This document shows, in pieces, positions 42,323 to 50,935 of a stretch of 64,000 nt of DNA. Every line of letters starts with the position of its first letter. The first letter of the stretch is position 1. Made by a program: the position numbers and the translations under genes. Under the pieces are notes generated by a model that saw only the letters and a list, made by a program, of their open reading frames with translations, had not been told where the DNA came from and did no database searches. Source of the stretch: PSRJ01 sp963825305 (GTDB taxonomy: Bacteria; Acidobacteriota; Terriglobia; Bryobacterales; Bryobacteraceae); assembly GCA_963825305.1 (NCBI GenBank), contig CAWGTA010000013.1, positions 124,001 to 188,000 on the forward strand. The letters run 5' to 3'.

Positions 42323-44065
42323 CTAATGCCGAATCTGCGACGCGGCGTGCCCAAACTCCTGAACATTGCAGTCGCCTCGTTCGCGGATCAGGCCTGCGTT
42401 GGGACTCTGGTTGCGCACCACGGTTCGCGTCGGCAATACCCACGGCTCCACTAGCATCTCAGGGTCTTCCACCGTGACGTCATACAGGAGCGCGTCGCCT
42501 TCGCGCCGGAAGCGCTCGATGACGTGCATCTGATCGGAGTGGATGAGACCGCCGCGCCCCAGCCAGGTCGCATCGGTGAACGCGGTCGCGTCGAGTACCA
42601 GCGTGTCGCCCTCCCAGTGCCCCACGGTATCGCCCAAATATGTGATATCCAACTCCGCCGATTTGGGGTGCGGGCGGCCATCGGTCGGGATCACGCGATA
42701 CTCGCCGTATCCGCCTCCGGCATCGCCTCCGGTATAGATAAATGTAATGTCCTTGTCCGTCTGGTAGATGCGTCGGGGCGGGCCCTCCCGCGGGACTCCC
42801 AGGGGCTGGCAGGTCATCACCGGGTCATACTTGTTCGTCCACATGTCGAGCTGTTGAACCTTGTCCCAGTACTCCGGCTTGTATGTGGGACGGCCCATAT
42901 TGCCAAACCGTGACGGCGAGTAGAGCTCGAAATCTTCAGTCTGATTGCTTTGCCGGCTACAATCTGGGCCCTGCGTAGGGCCGCATCGGCGCCCGCCTCC
43001 AGTCATGTAGTTTCCAATCCAGTCGGTATAGGACCAGTTGCCCGTGAGGTCAGGGTGTTCGCCCAGCCGCGGCGTGGGCGCCGACTTGTTTAGTTCGGGT
43101 TCCGCCTTGGCCATCACGCCGCGCGGGAGCTGCCCGCTGACCTTCTTGGCCGCCACGCTTGCCGGAACGGGTGCAACTACATACACATCGCCCGTTTCCG
43201 TCTGGTCCGTGGTCAGGTCGCGAATGACCGTACCATTCCGTCGCTCGACCATCTTCCCGGCGTACAGCACTCCGATCTTGTTCAGCGGGTTGTTCCAGTC
43301 CTGATAGTTGTCATAGGCAAACTCAATCTTCGTCGGCGAGCCCGGAGCGGTGACCACCACCCGCTCGGTCATATACTTCGCATCGAGAGTGGCTGTTGCG
43401 GTCGCCCCCGGAACGCCCGGAAGCGGGAACGTGACGAGCGGCTTACCGTTCTCCCACGACACGGATGTTTGCCCCGCCTTCGCGACGCCGTCCGCGAAAA
43501 GAGTGCCTGGGTTGGCCCCTAACCAGAATGTGTCCGTTGTCCCTGCCACTGCTGCCTTGGGCGCGCCCTGCGGACTTGCCCAGAATCGGGTGAGCCGCTC
43601 CTCGACGGCCGCCGGCATCGGAAGGACCTTGCCCTTTGTTGGACCGATCTGCGCACCGGGCGTGTCTTCGTTCCAGGCGTACAGCCCGCTGACCACTTCG
43701 ATGTTCGAGTACGTTTCTCCATTCGGCCGTGTGCAGGTGTACTGAACCCGCTGGCTGAAGGTCTGGTAATTAGTGCTCGCGCGATATTTCGTGAGCGTGC
43801 AAGGCTGTCCCTCTACCTGAATCGTGCCTTTGCCCTGGTATTCCAGGGATGCGACCATGTCGCGTTCATCATGGCCCTTCAGCATCCCCATGCCCCACAT
43901 CCACCTGAAGAGTACGGCCTTCAGATCTTTGGCGTCCGCTGCGGGTGTGTAGGGTTCGGCAACCCCACCGCGGCGACCCTGCGCACCGGCTGTAAACAGC
44001 CCGCCGATCGTGAAAACGATTGCGAGCGTGACCCTTGCCCAAATCATCCCTTGTCGAAAGGACAT
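42323..44065 (-). CDS. Large secreted conserved hypothetical protein (acidobacterial type)
   Basis: 580 residues from ATG 44065, preceded by GGGGGG. The N-terminus has a signal peptide (residues 10-28, ending AGAQG). The mature part is beta-rich with TFWLGANPGTLFADGVAK and LTGNWSYTDWIGNYMTGG. The C-terminal ~150 residues, with GHWEGDTLVLDATAF and MHVIERFRREGDALLYDVT, match the shorter secreted protein at 10020-10817. Function unknown. Earlier in-frame starts up to 44446 are unlikely because they precede the signal peptide. Confidence 0.78.
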   Translation of the reverse strand: MSFRQGMIWARVTLAIVFTIGGLFTAGAQGRRGGVAEPYTPAADAKDLKAVLFRWMWGMGMLKGHDERDMVASLEYQGKGTIQVEGQPCTLTKYRASTNYQTFSQRVQYTCTRPNGETYSNIEVVSGLYAWNEDTPGAQIGPTKGKVLPMPAAVEERLTRFWASPQGAPKAAVAGTTDTFWLGANPGTLFADGVAKAGQTSVSWENGKPLVTFPLPGVPGATATATLDAKYMTERVVVTAPGSPTKIEFAYDNYQDWNNPLNKIGVLYAGKMVERRNGTVIRDLTTDQTETGDVYVVAPVPASVAAKKVSGQLPRGVMAKAEPELNKSAPTPRLGEHPDLTGNWSYTDWIGNYMTGGGRRCGPTQGPDCSRQSNQTEDFELYSPSRFGNMGRPTYKPEYWDKVQQLDMWTNKYDPVMTCQPLGVPREGPPRRIYQTDKDITFIYTGGDAGGGYGEYRVIPTDGRPHPKSAELDITYLGDTVGHWEGDTLVLDATAFTDATWLGRGGLIHSDQMHVIERFRREGDALLYDVTVEDPEMLVEPWVLPTRTVVRNQSPNAGLIRERGDCNVQEFGHAASQIRH

Positions 44066-44377
44066 AATGGCCCCCCAGTTGTGTCGTTTTGACTTTTCGT
44101 ACCGGGCCATTCTACACCAACCGCTCCGCCTGCGCCCGGGCCAATATCCGTAAAGCACCCCCGGCCTTTTGGTGTGTCCGGAACGTGTAGTGCGGCATGC
44201 AGAACTCAGGTTATTTCTGCGGGGCGGACGATCGGTTTCCGTCGTCTGCGGGTGCCGCATAGCGGCGAAAGAGCGCGCTTCGCGCGCGCTGGCAGACCAC
44301 AAACAACGATGGTCTGCCCCACGAAAGCCAGGAAGATATGGCCTGCTATTTGTGACGCAGACCACTAGAATGATTAA
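44066..44377. promoter_or_regulatory. Divergent intergenic region with hairpin repeats
   Basis: 312 bp between divergent genes, so it should hold both promoters. It carries GC palindromes: GCGCGCTTCGCGCGCGC near 44275-44290 and a perfect GGCAGACCA...TGGTCTGCC (44291-44318). No gene is visible. Confidence 0.5.
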
Positions 44378-44935
44378 ATGCGCAGAATGGTTTTGACTCT
44401 TCCCGTAATGCTGGTGGTGGTTTTGGACCTGTCTCTGCCGGCGCAAACGCCTTCGAAAGATGCGGGACCGCCCAAACCGGCAACGGCAACGATGCAGGTT
44501 CAGACCGATCTAAACCGGTTGATGCGGGGCATCCTGTATCCGGCATCAAACGTGGTTTTCTCCGCGCAAAACGACAATCCAGGGGACGTGAAACGCCCCC
44601 CCGGCCAGGATCCCTCGATGGCGACGGATCCCCTGACAAGCACGTTCGGAGGCTGGCAGGCTGTCGAGAACGCGGCCCTGGCTCTAAGTGAATCCGCCAA
44701 TCTACTTTTGATCCCGGGACGAAATTGCGCGAATGGCTTGCCCGTTCCGATGAATAATCCGGACTGGCCGAAATTTGTTCAAGAGCTTAGGGACGCCGGA
44801 ATGAACGCTTACCAGGCGGCCCAATCGAAGAACCAGGACAAGATGATTGAAGCCGCCGAGACGCTGTCTAACGCTTGTTCCAGTTGCCACAGAAAATGGC
44901 GCGACCGGGCGAGACCCGCGGACCGATGCAAATAG
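44378..44935 (+). CDS. Secreted c-type cytochrome (c'/c556-like)
   Basis: 185 residues. Signal peptide to about residue 23. A single haem c motif CSSCH near residue 170, preceded by YQAAQSKNQDKMIEAAETLS, fits the C-terminal helix of cytochrome c'/c556 four-helix proteins. These are periplasmic and often bind NO or transfer electrons. No partner gene nearby. Confidence 0.8.
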   Translation: MRRMVLTLPVMLVVVLDLSLPAQTPSKDAGPPKPATATMQVQTDLNRLMRGILYPASNVVFSAQNDNPGDVKRPPGQDPSMATDPLTSTFGGWQAVENAALALSESANLLLIPGRNCANGLPVPMNNPDWPKFVQELRDAGMNAYQAAQSKNQDKMIEAAETLSNACSSCHRKWRDRARPADRCK

Positions 44936-45063
44936 AGATCCCTCATCACTATCTTTAGTTAGGTCCAGCGCGTTCCCGTATTGGGGAGTTGTTCGGTTAC
45001 GAAGCGAGCCGTAAAATCCAAACTAGCCGTTATGTGTCCTGTGCTCCGCGGGGATAGCTAACC

Positions 45064-46047
45064 ATGGGTTTTGTGCTCAACCAGGTTATTGACAACTATG
45101 AATGCCTCGGCATCATCGAAGAGCCAAGGGCAGGTGTGACTTACAAAGTTCGGAACCTGGCTACAGGCGAACTCGAAGCGCTGAGGGCACTACCAGGAGC
45201 GACATCTCGCGACCCCGAATCCGCGGAGCGCCTCCTACGAGAGATCCGCGTCCAGACACGCCTGTCCCATCCGAACATCATCGTGTTCCACGATGCTTTC
45301 GAGATCGCCGGCCAACTGGCGATGACTACGGAGTTTGTCGAAGGCCGCACTCTGGCTGACCTCTGCAGCGAGGGGCCGCTACCGCCGGGCGATGGCATCG
45401 AGACGATTCTTGGGGTGCTGGATGGCCTGGAGGAGGCTCATGCGCTGGGAATCGTCCATCGGGGCATCACCGCCGAGCATGTCATTGTCGCAGCGGATGG
45501 TGCTGTCAAGCTGGGCGGGTTCGGCCTGGCTAAACCTGCTTCCGATAGCAACCTGACCCAGATGGGCACGGTGGTCGGCGACCCGCGATACATTTCGCCG
45601 GAACAGGTTATAGGGCAAGTTACACTGGACGGCCGGTCGGATATCTATTCAGTTGGCGTGTTGTTGTACCAGACGCTAAGCGGCAAGATGCCGTTTGAGG
45701 GCCTGAGCGATTTCGAGGTGCTGAAGGCGCAGGTGAGTTCCGAACCTCAGCCACCGAGCACGGTGAACCCTGCGATTTCGCCGGAGCTGGACCGGATTGT
45801 ACTGGCCGCGCTCAAAAAGAACCCGGACGAACGCTTTCCGACTGCGAGGGACTTCCGGGCGGCATTGGCAGCCGTCCCCCAAACCGCAACCCGGCCGGAG
45901 CCCCCGGTTGTGGACAGGCCCGATCCGATCCCCCCGCTCTCGTTTCCGCCGGCCCAACCCCAGCGGTCTTTAAAAAGGCCGTTGGTGATCGGCTTCCTTA
46001 TCCTGGTGATCGGTATCGCCATGATTTCCTGGGTGGTGATGCATTAA
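45064..46047 (+). CDS. Pseudokinase (Ser/Thr kinase fold, catalytic residues lost) with TM anchor
   Basis: 327 residues. The kinase fold is clear (HPNIIVFHDAFEIAGQLAMT, TEFVEGRTLADL, GVLLYQTLSGKMPF) and residues ~300-325 form one membrane helix. Catalytic positions are lost: no Gly-rich loop (IIEEPRAGVTYKV), the ATP-binding Lys is Arg41, HRD is His-Arg-Gly134, the Mg-binding Asn is His, and DFG is Gly152-Phe-Gly. The active kinase next door has Lys41, Asp134 and Asp152 at the same numbers, so this is probably a diverged duplicate. The activation segment VGDPRYISPEQV and GRSDIYSVGVLLY are kept, so selection acts on the fold. It likely scaffolds or regulates the neighbour. Confidence 0.88.
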   Translation: MGFVLNQVIDNYECLGIIEEPRAGVTYKVRNLATGELEALRALPGATSRDPESAERLLREIRVQTRLSHPNIIVFHDAFEIAGQLAMTTEFVEGRTLADLCSEGPLPPGDGIETILGVLDGLEEAHALGIVHRGITAEHVIVAADGAVKLGGFGLAKPASDSNLTQMGTVVGDPRYISPEQVIGQVTLDGRSDIYSVGVLLYQTLSGKMPFEGLSDFEVLKAQVSSEPQPPSTVNPAISPELDRIVLAALKKNPDERFPTARDFRAALAAVPQTATRPEPPVVDRPDPIPPLSFPPAQPQRSLKRPLVIGFLILVIGIAMISWVVMH

Positions 46048-46095
46048 CCCAGGGCTCGATCTGCTCGTAATCATTCAACGATTGGAGTTACTGCG

Positions 46096-47667
46096 TTGAC
46101 AGTGAAAAACGGCGATGCTTTTGGAGACTATAAGGTAATCGATCTGGCCGGCTCGGGCGGAATGGGAGCCGTGTATAAGATCGAGCACTCCATCACCAAA
46201 CGAGTTGAGGCGATGAAGTTGCTGCCGCTCGGTGTTAGCAGTGAGTCCGAGCAGGTGCAGCGATTTGAGCGGGAGATTCAGGTGCAGGCCCGCCTCCATC
46301 ATCCCAATATCGTGGGTGTCTACAATGCGGTTCGCGATGGCCGCTCCATCGCGCTGGTCATGGAATACGTGGAAGGGGAATGCTTGCAGCTAATGCTGGA
46401 ACGCGGACGGCTGTCTGTCCACGCTTCGGTGGGCTATGCCGGCCAAGTCCTCGATGCGCTCGCCTATGCTCATCAACTGGGCGTAGTTCATCGGGATGTG
46501 TCGCCTGCCAATATCATCATTACTCCGGACGGGACTGCCAAATTAACAGACTTCGGGCTGGCCCGGGCCGCCAACGATCTCAAATTGACCACCACGGGTG
46601 TGGCGATGGGATCGCCATGGTATATGTCGCCCGAGCAGGTCAAGGCGGTGGGTGAGCTCGACGCGCGGACCGATATCTATGCGATGGGTGCCGTTTTGTT
46701 CGAAATGCTCACCGGCGGGAAGCTGTTCGATGCGGACGGAGCTTTCGCCATAATGCGCGCCCAGATGGAAACTGTCCCACAGCCGCCGAGTGAATACAAT
46801 AGCGAGGTTCCGGCAGCCCTCGATGAGGTGATCGCGAGGGCGTTGGCGAAGGATCCGGCGGCGCGTTTCCAGAGTGCTGGCGAGTTCCACCTCGCGTTAG
46901 AAGCCAGCGTCGGGAGAATGCCCGAATTTGAGACCGCAGCGAACAGAAAGCCTTCGTCAGCCCCTAGCAAGCCGCATCCGGCACGCTTTGCGGTTTTCAG
47001 ACCGGCCTGGAGCTGGGTTGGAGGCTCGACGTCGCGAACCAGGGTCCTGCTGGTTCTTGCGCCCACCGCGCTCGTAGCATCCTTCATCGCGTTGGGGCTA
47101 CGGCCCAAAGCGGAACCCATTACGATACCGGCCCCCATCCCGCGGGAAACCGTAGTGTCCGAGCCGGAAGCCGTGGCGCCCGCCGCGATGGCTGTGGTTG
47201 AGAAGCCAGCGGCCGAGCCGGTGCCCCCCGCAGAGGTGGCGGTAGTCGAGAAGCCGGAAGTCCCCGTCGTGGCGCCTACGCCAGCGCCTCGGCCCGCAGT
47301 TTCCTTTCCCCGTTCCGCGCGCCGAACACGCAAGTCCGATCAGACCGTTGCAACCCCAGCCCGCGGCGTAGTAGTGGAGCCGCCAGCAGTGACGGCGCCG
47401 CCGAGTCCGCCGGTCCGGGAACCGGTGAAGCCCACTGAGACGATTGCATTGAAGCCGGAGGTAGCGGAAGCACCCGCACCACCGCTTGTACCCGCGGAGT
47501 CCAAGACATTCACCGAGCGTGAGACCAGCACAGCGACGTCCGAGGAAGCGAAACCCCCAAAATCCGGCAATCGGATTGTGCGGGCACTCGGCAAATTAAA
47601 TCTCTTCCGTAAACGTGCTAAAAACGATTCTGCCGATCCTGCGGAGGGTTCTCCGAAGAAGGATTGA
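46096..47667 (+). CDS. Membrane-anchored Ser/Thr protein kinase (PASTA-less PknB-like)
   Basis: 523 residues, from TTG 46096 with GGAG 8 bp upstream (GTG 46102 is also possible). Catalytic residues are present: GSGGMGAVYK loop, Lys41, HRD Asp134 (VVHRDVSPANII), DFG Asp152, GSPWYMSPEQVK, and RTDIYAMGAVLFEML. A membrane helix at about residues 316-338 (VLLVLAPTALVASFIALG) follows the kinase domain; the outside part is a Pro/Val/Glu-rich low-complexity region (EPVPPAEVAVVEKPEVPVV) ending in a basic FRKRAKND tail. 48 bp after the pseudokinase, same strand; likely one operon. Confidence 0.93.
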   Translation: MTVKNGDAFGDYKVIDLAGSGGMGAVYKIEHSITKRVEAMKLLPLGVSSESEQVQRFEREIQVQARLHHPNIVGVYNAVRDGRSIALVMEYVEGECLQLMLERGRLSVHASVGYAGQVLDALAYAHQLGVVHRDVSPANIIITPDGTAKLTDFGLARAANDLKLTTTGVAMGSPWYMSPEQVKAVGELDARTDIYAMGAVLFEMLTGGKLFDADGAFAIMRAQMETVPQPPSEYNSEVPAALDEVIARALAKDPAARFQSAGEFHLALEASVGRMPEFETAANRKPSSAPSKPHPARFAVFRPAWSWVGGSTSRTRVLLVLAPTALVASFIALGLRPKAEPITIPAPIPRETVVSEPEAVAPAAMAVVEKPAAEPVPPAEVAVVEKPEVPVVAPTPAPRPAVSFPRSARRTRKSDQTVATPARGVVVEPPAVTAPPSPPVREPVKPTETIALKPEVAEAPAPPLVPAESKTFTERETSTATSEEAKPPKSGNRIVRALGKLNLFRKRAKNDSADPAEGSPKKD

Positions 47668-47823
47668 GCGCCGCGTCTATACAGTCAGCGAACAACTTGT
47701 GACCTCGAGGTTATAGCCCCTTCAGTACGGATAACGCATTGGTCCAGGCGGAAGAAAGAAATCGGTAGTTTTGGGGTTTTTCTATTTCATTACGTGCTCG
47801 ACGAGAGCATACTAGCTCCCGTC

Positions 47824-48517
47824 ATGAGTTTTCGCGCTTCCATTTTGTTGTTCCTGCTAGGCTCATCGTTACTCCGCGCGGACCTGCTAACCGTCGACAA
47901 CAGCTTCTATCCAAGCTTTATCAGCCAAGACGGCCAAGGCGGTGCTCAAGGCGTCGTCTTCGATCCCGCATTCGACCCGGCCCTCGGCACGCTCAATTCT
48001 GTGGCGCTTTCATGGACGGCCAACTTCAATGGTGTGGTTTACTATCGTGGAAGCAACCCCGACGGCAGCACTAACGCGAACCCTGACTCTCTTCCACTCG
48101 ATGTGAACGAAACCGCAACCGCATCGGTCGACAATTTTCAGGCGTCGCAGACGGTGAACGTCAACGAGCAAAACGTGTATTGGTGGGACGGTTGCCAATG
48201 CACGCTCGGTTTCTTAGTTCACAATAAGCGGGACTGGGCTGATCACCGACAACTTGGCCTCAACATTCGAAAACCCTTCCGGTGTGATAGATCTTTTTGC
48301 AAGCATAGGCGACGAGACCGCCACTTCGCTCATACCACCCATCCCTGCCTCTGCTGTGCTCACTACTTGGATTCTTCAAGGCGCCTCATGGGATACCACC
48401 CTCACCTACGACTACACACCCGCGCCGGAGCCAAGCTACCTCTTTGGCATTCTTTGTCTCTTCGCAGTGATCGTTGCGTGGACCCGTGTTCGTCTACGCC
48501 TTGTAGGCGCTCATTAG
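47824..48517 (+). pseudogene. PEP-CTERM protein (choice-of-anchor type) with one frameshift
   Basis: From ATG 47824 with signal peptide SFRASILLFLLGSSLLRADL. N-terminal frame runs to CQCTLGF; the following frame reads ISGTGLITDNLASTF and ends APEPSYLFGILCLFAVIVAW plus TRVRLR, a PEP-CTERM sorting signal. The break is at about 48211-48218; the span is one base over a multiple of three. Similar in layout to the intact protein at 49735-50436, including the FDPALGTLNSVALSWT block, so they are probably paralogues. Exported and exosortase-processed if functional. Confidence 0.75.
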
Positions 48518-48644
48518 AAGTTCTCGCTCGGGGGCGACCACTAAGGAATCCGCGAAGGCTTTCATTTCTCCAGCCATCGAAATACCAAGTGCGAGACCTC
48601 GGCAAGGTAGTCGGACGCCAGATTCCCACGGCGAGCAGGCATAA

Positions 48645-48665
48645 AACCGCCAGACTGTGGCGGTT
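48645..48665. terminator. Hairpin AACCGCCA-N5-TGGCGGTT (copy 1)
   Basis: Perfect 8-bp stem, loop GACTG, A-run before and T-run after. Identical stem to the copy at 48698, so the two are a duplicated terminator-like element. It lies after the PEP-CTERM gene and before the convergent gene at 48751. Confidence 0.7.
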
Positions 48666-48697
48666 TTCGCCTGTAACTTGTTGATGTGTCGTCGAAG

Positions 48698-48728
48698 AAC
48701 CGCCACGCCCTGGCGGTTTCGTTTTTTT
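48698..48728 (+). terminator. Rho-independent terminator (copy 2)
   Basis: AACCGCCA-CGCCC-TGGCGGTT followed by TCGTTTTTTT on the plus strand. A classical intrinsic terminator, probably ending the PEP-CTERM transcript. Confidence 0.82.
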
Positions 48729-48750
48729 CGATCTGGGAATTGGTTGTAGT

Positions 48751-49068
48751 CTACTTGCCGTACTGCTTAGCAGCGATGCCAATCGCTGGACCGGCCTTCG
48801 CAAGATCCTGCGGGTTCATGCATGGCCGAAGTGTGACGTGCGCGTGGAACGCCAGAAACCAGGGCTCGGCGATCGCCGGTATCTGCGATGTGTCGGTCAT
48901 GTCAAATACGACGGCTCCACACCGCTGGCCGGCGTCGTCCGCGAAGAAATAGGCCGCCTCGGGTTTGAGATCGGCCAGAATTTTCTCAATGGTGGGACCC
49001 AAAGTCCCATTCTTGGCGGCGGCATTTCCGGCCTCCACGGGAATCGACACTCTCAGCAACATTCGCAT
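48751..49068 (-). CDS. DUF3303-like small protein (often called pantothenate-synthetase-like)
   Basis: 105 residues from ATG 49068, with AAAGGAGGA upstream, an excellent ribosome-binding site. The sequence RMLLRVSIPVEAGNAAAKNG and AEPWFLAFHAHVTLRPCMNP is that of a small alpha/beta family which databases sometimes call pantothenate synthetase without evidence. Function unknown. The terminator at 48698 also flanks its 3' end. Confidence 0.8.
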   Translation of the reverse strand: MRMLLRVSIPVEAGNAAAKNGTLGPTIEKILADLKPEAAYFFADDAGQRCGAVVFDMTDTSQIPAIAEPWFLAFHAHVTLRPCMNPQDLAKAGPAIGIAAKQYGK

Positions 49069-49157
49069 CTGGTTTTCCTCCTTTAAGGAAGATCGATTAT
49101 ACACGACCGGTCACAAATCGATTCGGCGGAGCCGTACTGCGTTGGTGGAGGGCAGCG

Positions 49158-49240
49158 ATGGCATACGAATTCTACATTACGCTGGAGGGAATCACGCAAG
49201 GGGAAGTTCAAAGGCGAGGGCGGTCATGACAAGCCCAAGG
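49158..49240 (+). pseudogene. N-terminal remnant of an Hcp-family (type VI secretion) protein
   Basis: ATG 49158 reads MAYEFYITLEGITQG; one base later in GGGG the frame shifts to KFKGEGGHDKPKG, which together match the N-terminus of Hcp1-family proteins. Nothing after about 49240 continues the fold. Removing one G restores the frame, so the shift resembles the other +1 insertions, but the loss of the rest shows a real truncation. Confidence 0.6.
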
Positions 49241-49318
49241 GTAACGATTGCCGGCCACCACGCCGCCACCGAAGCACTAGAGGGCTACCGAGAACGCGCA
49301 GTTCTCGCCGGTCAAGTA

Positions 49319-49348
49319 GCACGGCCTCCTGACCTGTGTCCGGTTTTT
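49319..49348. repeat. Diverged copy of the CCTCCCGG repeat unit
   Basis: ACGGCCTCCTGACCTGTGTC then CGGTTTTT, similar to the unit at 25050-25076 and 2085-2120. The palindrome is partly lost. Confidence 0.5.
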
Positions 49349-49734
49349 CACAACCAATGGGTGCTGCTCTGCCAGAAGACTGTCACTCAATGGGCAAGGG
49401 CGGAGAAAGGGATCGCGCTCGCGGGGTCTATGTGAATACTAATTAAAGAACCAAGTAATGCCAAGTGGTAATAGGATCCCGTTATCCTTCTGTATCCTGA
49501 TCGCCTCCATGCCCGCATGGCTTCTAAGTAACATTAAGTAACTCGATCAAGTTATAACTAATTATCGAGATTGAATAGTAAGTAAAAATCTCTCCACTTA
49601 CTGCCTGCCGCAGGTTGTATCTCCCTTGAACGAATGCCTCGTTAGTACCAGTACAAGTTAAATGCGCCATCTTACAAAAAACCGTCTCAATCTGGATGAT
49701 GACGCGTATACTCGCTGCGTCCAGGTAAACCAAA

Positions 49735-50436
49735 ATGGGAACTCGTACCGACGCCGGCGGCAAGATTTTTCGACGCTTGGCCTGCATCCCACTGTGGGGC
49801 GCTCTACTCGCGAGCGGCTTGCAAGCAGACGTGGTGAGTTATACCGACCCGCCGCCTACCCCTTCGCGGTTTTCCATGTCCGCCGACGGAGGGTTCGCTT
49901 TCTTTCCGCAATTCGATCCCTCCCTGGGACAATTGAATTCGGTCACCATTGCCTGGACGTATGCCATAGATGGGGAGGTTCCTTACGGCGTGTACCCAGG
50001 GCCCTATCCCACCGCGATAGAATTTCCTTTCGCGGACATCACCGAGAGCGTGACCGGGACCGCCGATCAGACCGTGTTTTCCCAGCAACAGACATTCACC
50101 GGTAACACATTCGAAGAACCCGAGTGCCAGTGTTATTTGCCGGACTCGTTTACAATGGCCGGGGCGGAATCCCCTACCGACCTCACTCCATATCTCGGCA
50201 TCGGTGGTTGGGAACTCCCATATAATTTCCTCCTGTCGGCATCGGCGAATCCGGATTCCGAGATCGGCGTCCTCAGTGACTTTATATCCGGCACCGACTC
50301 GTTCAGCGGCACGGTAACCTACGACTACACGGCGGCGCCGGAACCAAACTACGCGCCGATGGTCTTACTTAGTTTCGCGATCATCTTAGTCCTTGTCAGC
50401 CGGCACCGCCGCCGCAGTTCTATGATTGTTGAATGA
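49735..50436 (+). CDS. PEP-CTERM-anchored secreted protein (choice-of-anchor type)
   Basis: 233 residues. Signal peptide LACIPLWGALLASGLQA. FDPSLGQLNSVTIAWTY resembles choice-of-anchor E domains. The C-terminus has TYDYTAAPEPNYAPMVLLSF followed by hydrophobic residues and RHRRR, a PEP-CTERM exosortase signal. Exported and probably attached to exopolysaccharide or the envelope. The DUF1810 gene starts within its stop region. Confidence 0.83.
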   Translation: MGTRTDAGGKIFRRLACIPLWGALLASGLQADVVSYTDPPPTPSRFSMSADGGFAFFPQFDPSLGQLNSVTIAWTYAIDGEVPYGVYPGPYPTAIEFPFADITESVTGTADQTVFSQQQTFTGNTFEEPECQCYLPDSFTMAGAESPTDLTPYLGIGGWELPYNFLLSASANPDSEIGVLSDFISGTDSFSGTVTYDYTAAPEPNYAPMVLLSFAIILVLVSRHRRRSSMIVE

Positions 50437-50848
50437 CCCTTACCATCTCCAACGCTTCGTAGACGCACAGAACTCCGTCTTCGACCAGGTCTGCTCCGAA
50501 CTCCGGCAGGGCCAGAAGCGCGGGCATTGGATTTGGTTCATCTTTCCCCAGATCCAAGGCTTGGGCCACAGTCAGATGGCGAGCCAGTACGCCATTTCCT
50601 CGCGGGAGGAAGCCACGGCGTATTTGCAGCACCCGATTCTCGGGCCCCGCCTGCGCGAGTGTACGCGCCTGGTCAATTTAATCGAGGGGCGTTCCATCGG
50701 GGAGATCTTCGGGTATCCGGACGATCTGAAGTTTCGATCGTCTATGACCCTCTTCGCCCATGTCACATCCGAGAACCAGGTCTTCACGGAAGCCCTCGAC
50801 AAATATTTTGGGGGCGAAGCGGATCGCTTAACGCTCGAGCGGCTTTGA
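50426..50848 (+). CDS. DUF1810-family protein
   Basis: 140 residues. DPYHLQRFVDAQNSVFDQV and KRGHWIWFIFPQIQGLGHSQ are the DUF1810 signature; function not established. The start is TTG (50426 or 50429), overlapping the last codons of the PEP-CTERM gene, which suggests translational coupling. Confidence 0.85.
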   Translation: MLNDPYHLQRFVDAQNSVFDQVCSELRQGQKRGHWIWFIFPQIQGLGHSQMASQYAISSREEATAYLQHPILGPRLRECTRLVNLIEGRSIGEIFGYPDDLKFRSSMTLFAHVTSENQVFTEALDKYFGGEADRLTLERL

Positions 50849-50868
50849 GGGGAGAGTAAAGGCAAACA

Positions 50869-50928
50869 CCGCTCCCTTCGGTCACGGCTCAGTATGGCGT
50901 CTTACCGAGCCGTCACCGAAGGGAGCGG
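50869..50928. repeat. Dispersed large hairpin element (copy 2)
   Basis: Arms of 22 bases at 50869-50890 and 50907-50928 differ at one position. The arm starts CCGCTCCCTTCGGTCACGGC, the same as the element at 22588-22664. It separates the convergent DUF1810 and NHL genes. Confidence 0.88.
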
Positions 50929-50935
50929 AGGTTTC

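Larger units (their letters stand above)
49069..49734. other. Long gene-poor stretch
   Basis: About 670 bp with no intact gene. It contains the Hcp N-terminal fragment at 49158, a diverged dispersed repeat at 49319-49348 and an AT-rich region from 49440 onward that may carry the promoter for the PEP-CTERM gene. Confidence 0.5.

Noticed and set aside
42323..44446. Extension of the large secreted protein upstream to 44446
   Set aside because: The added part precedes the signal peptide, crosses the palindrome-rich promoter region and has no conserved residues.
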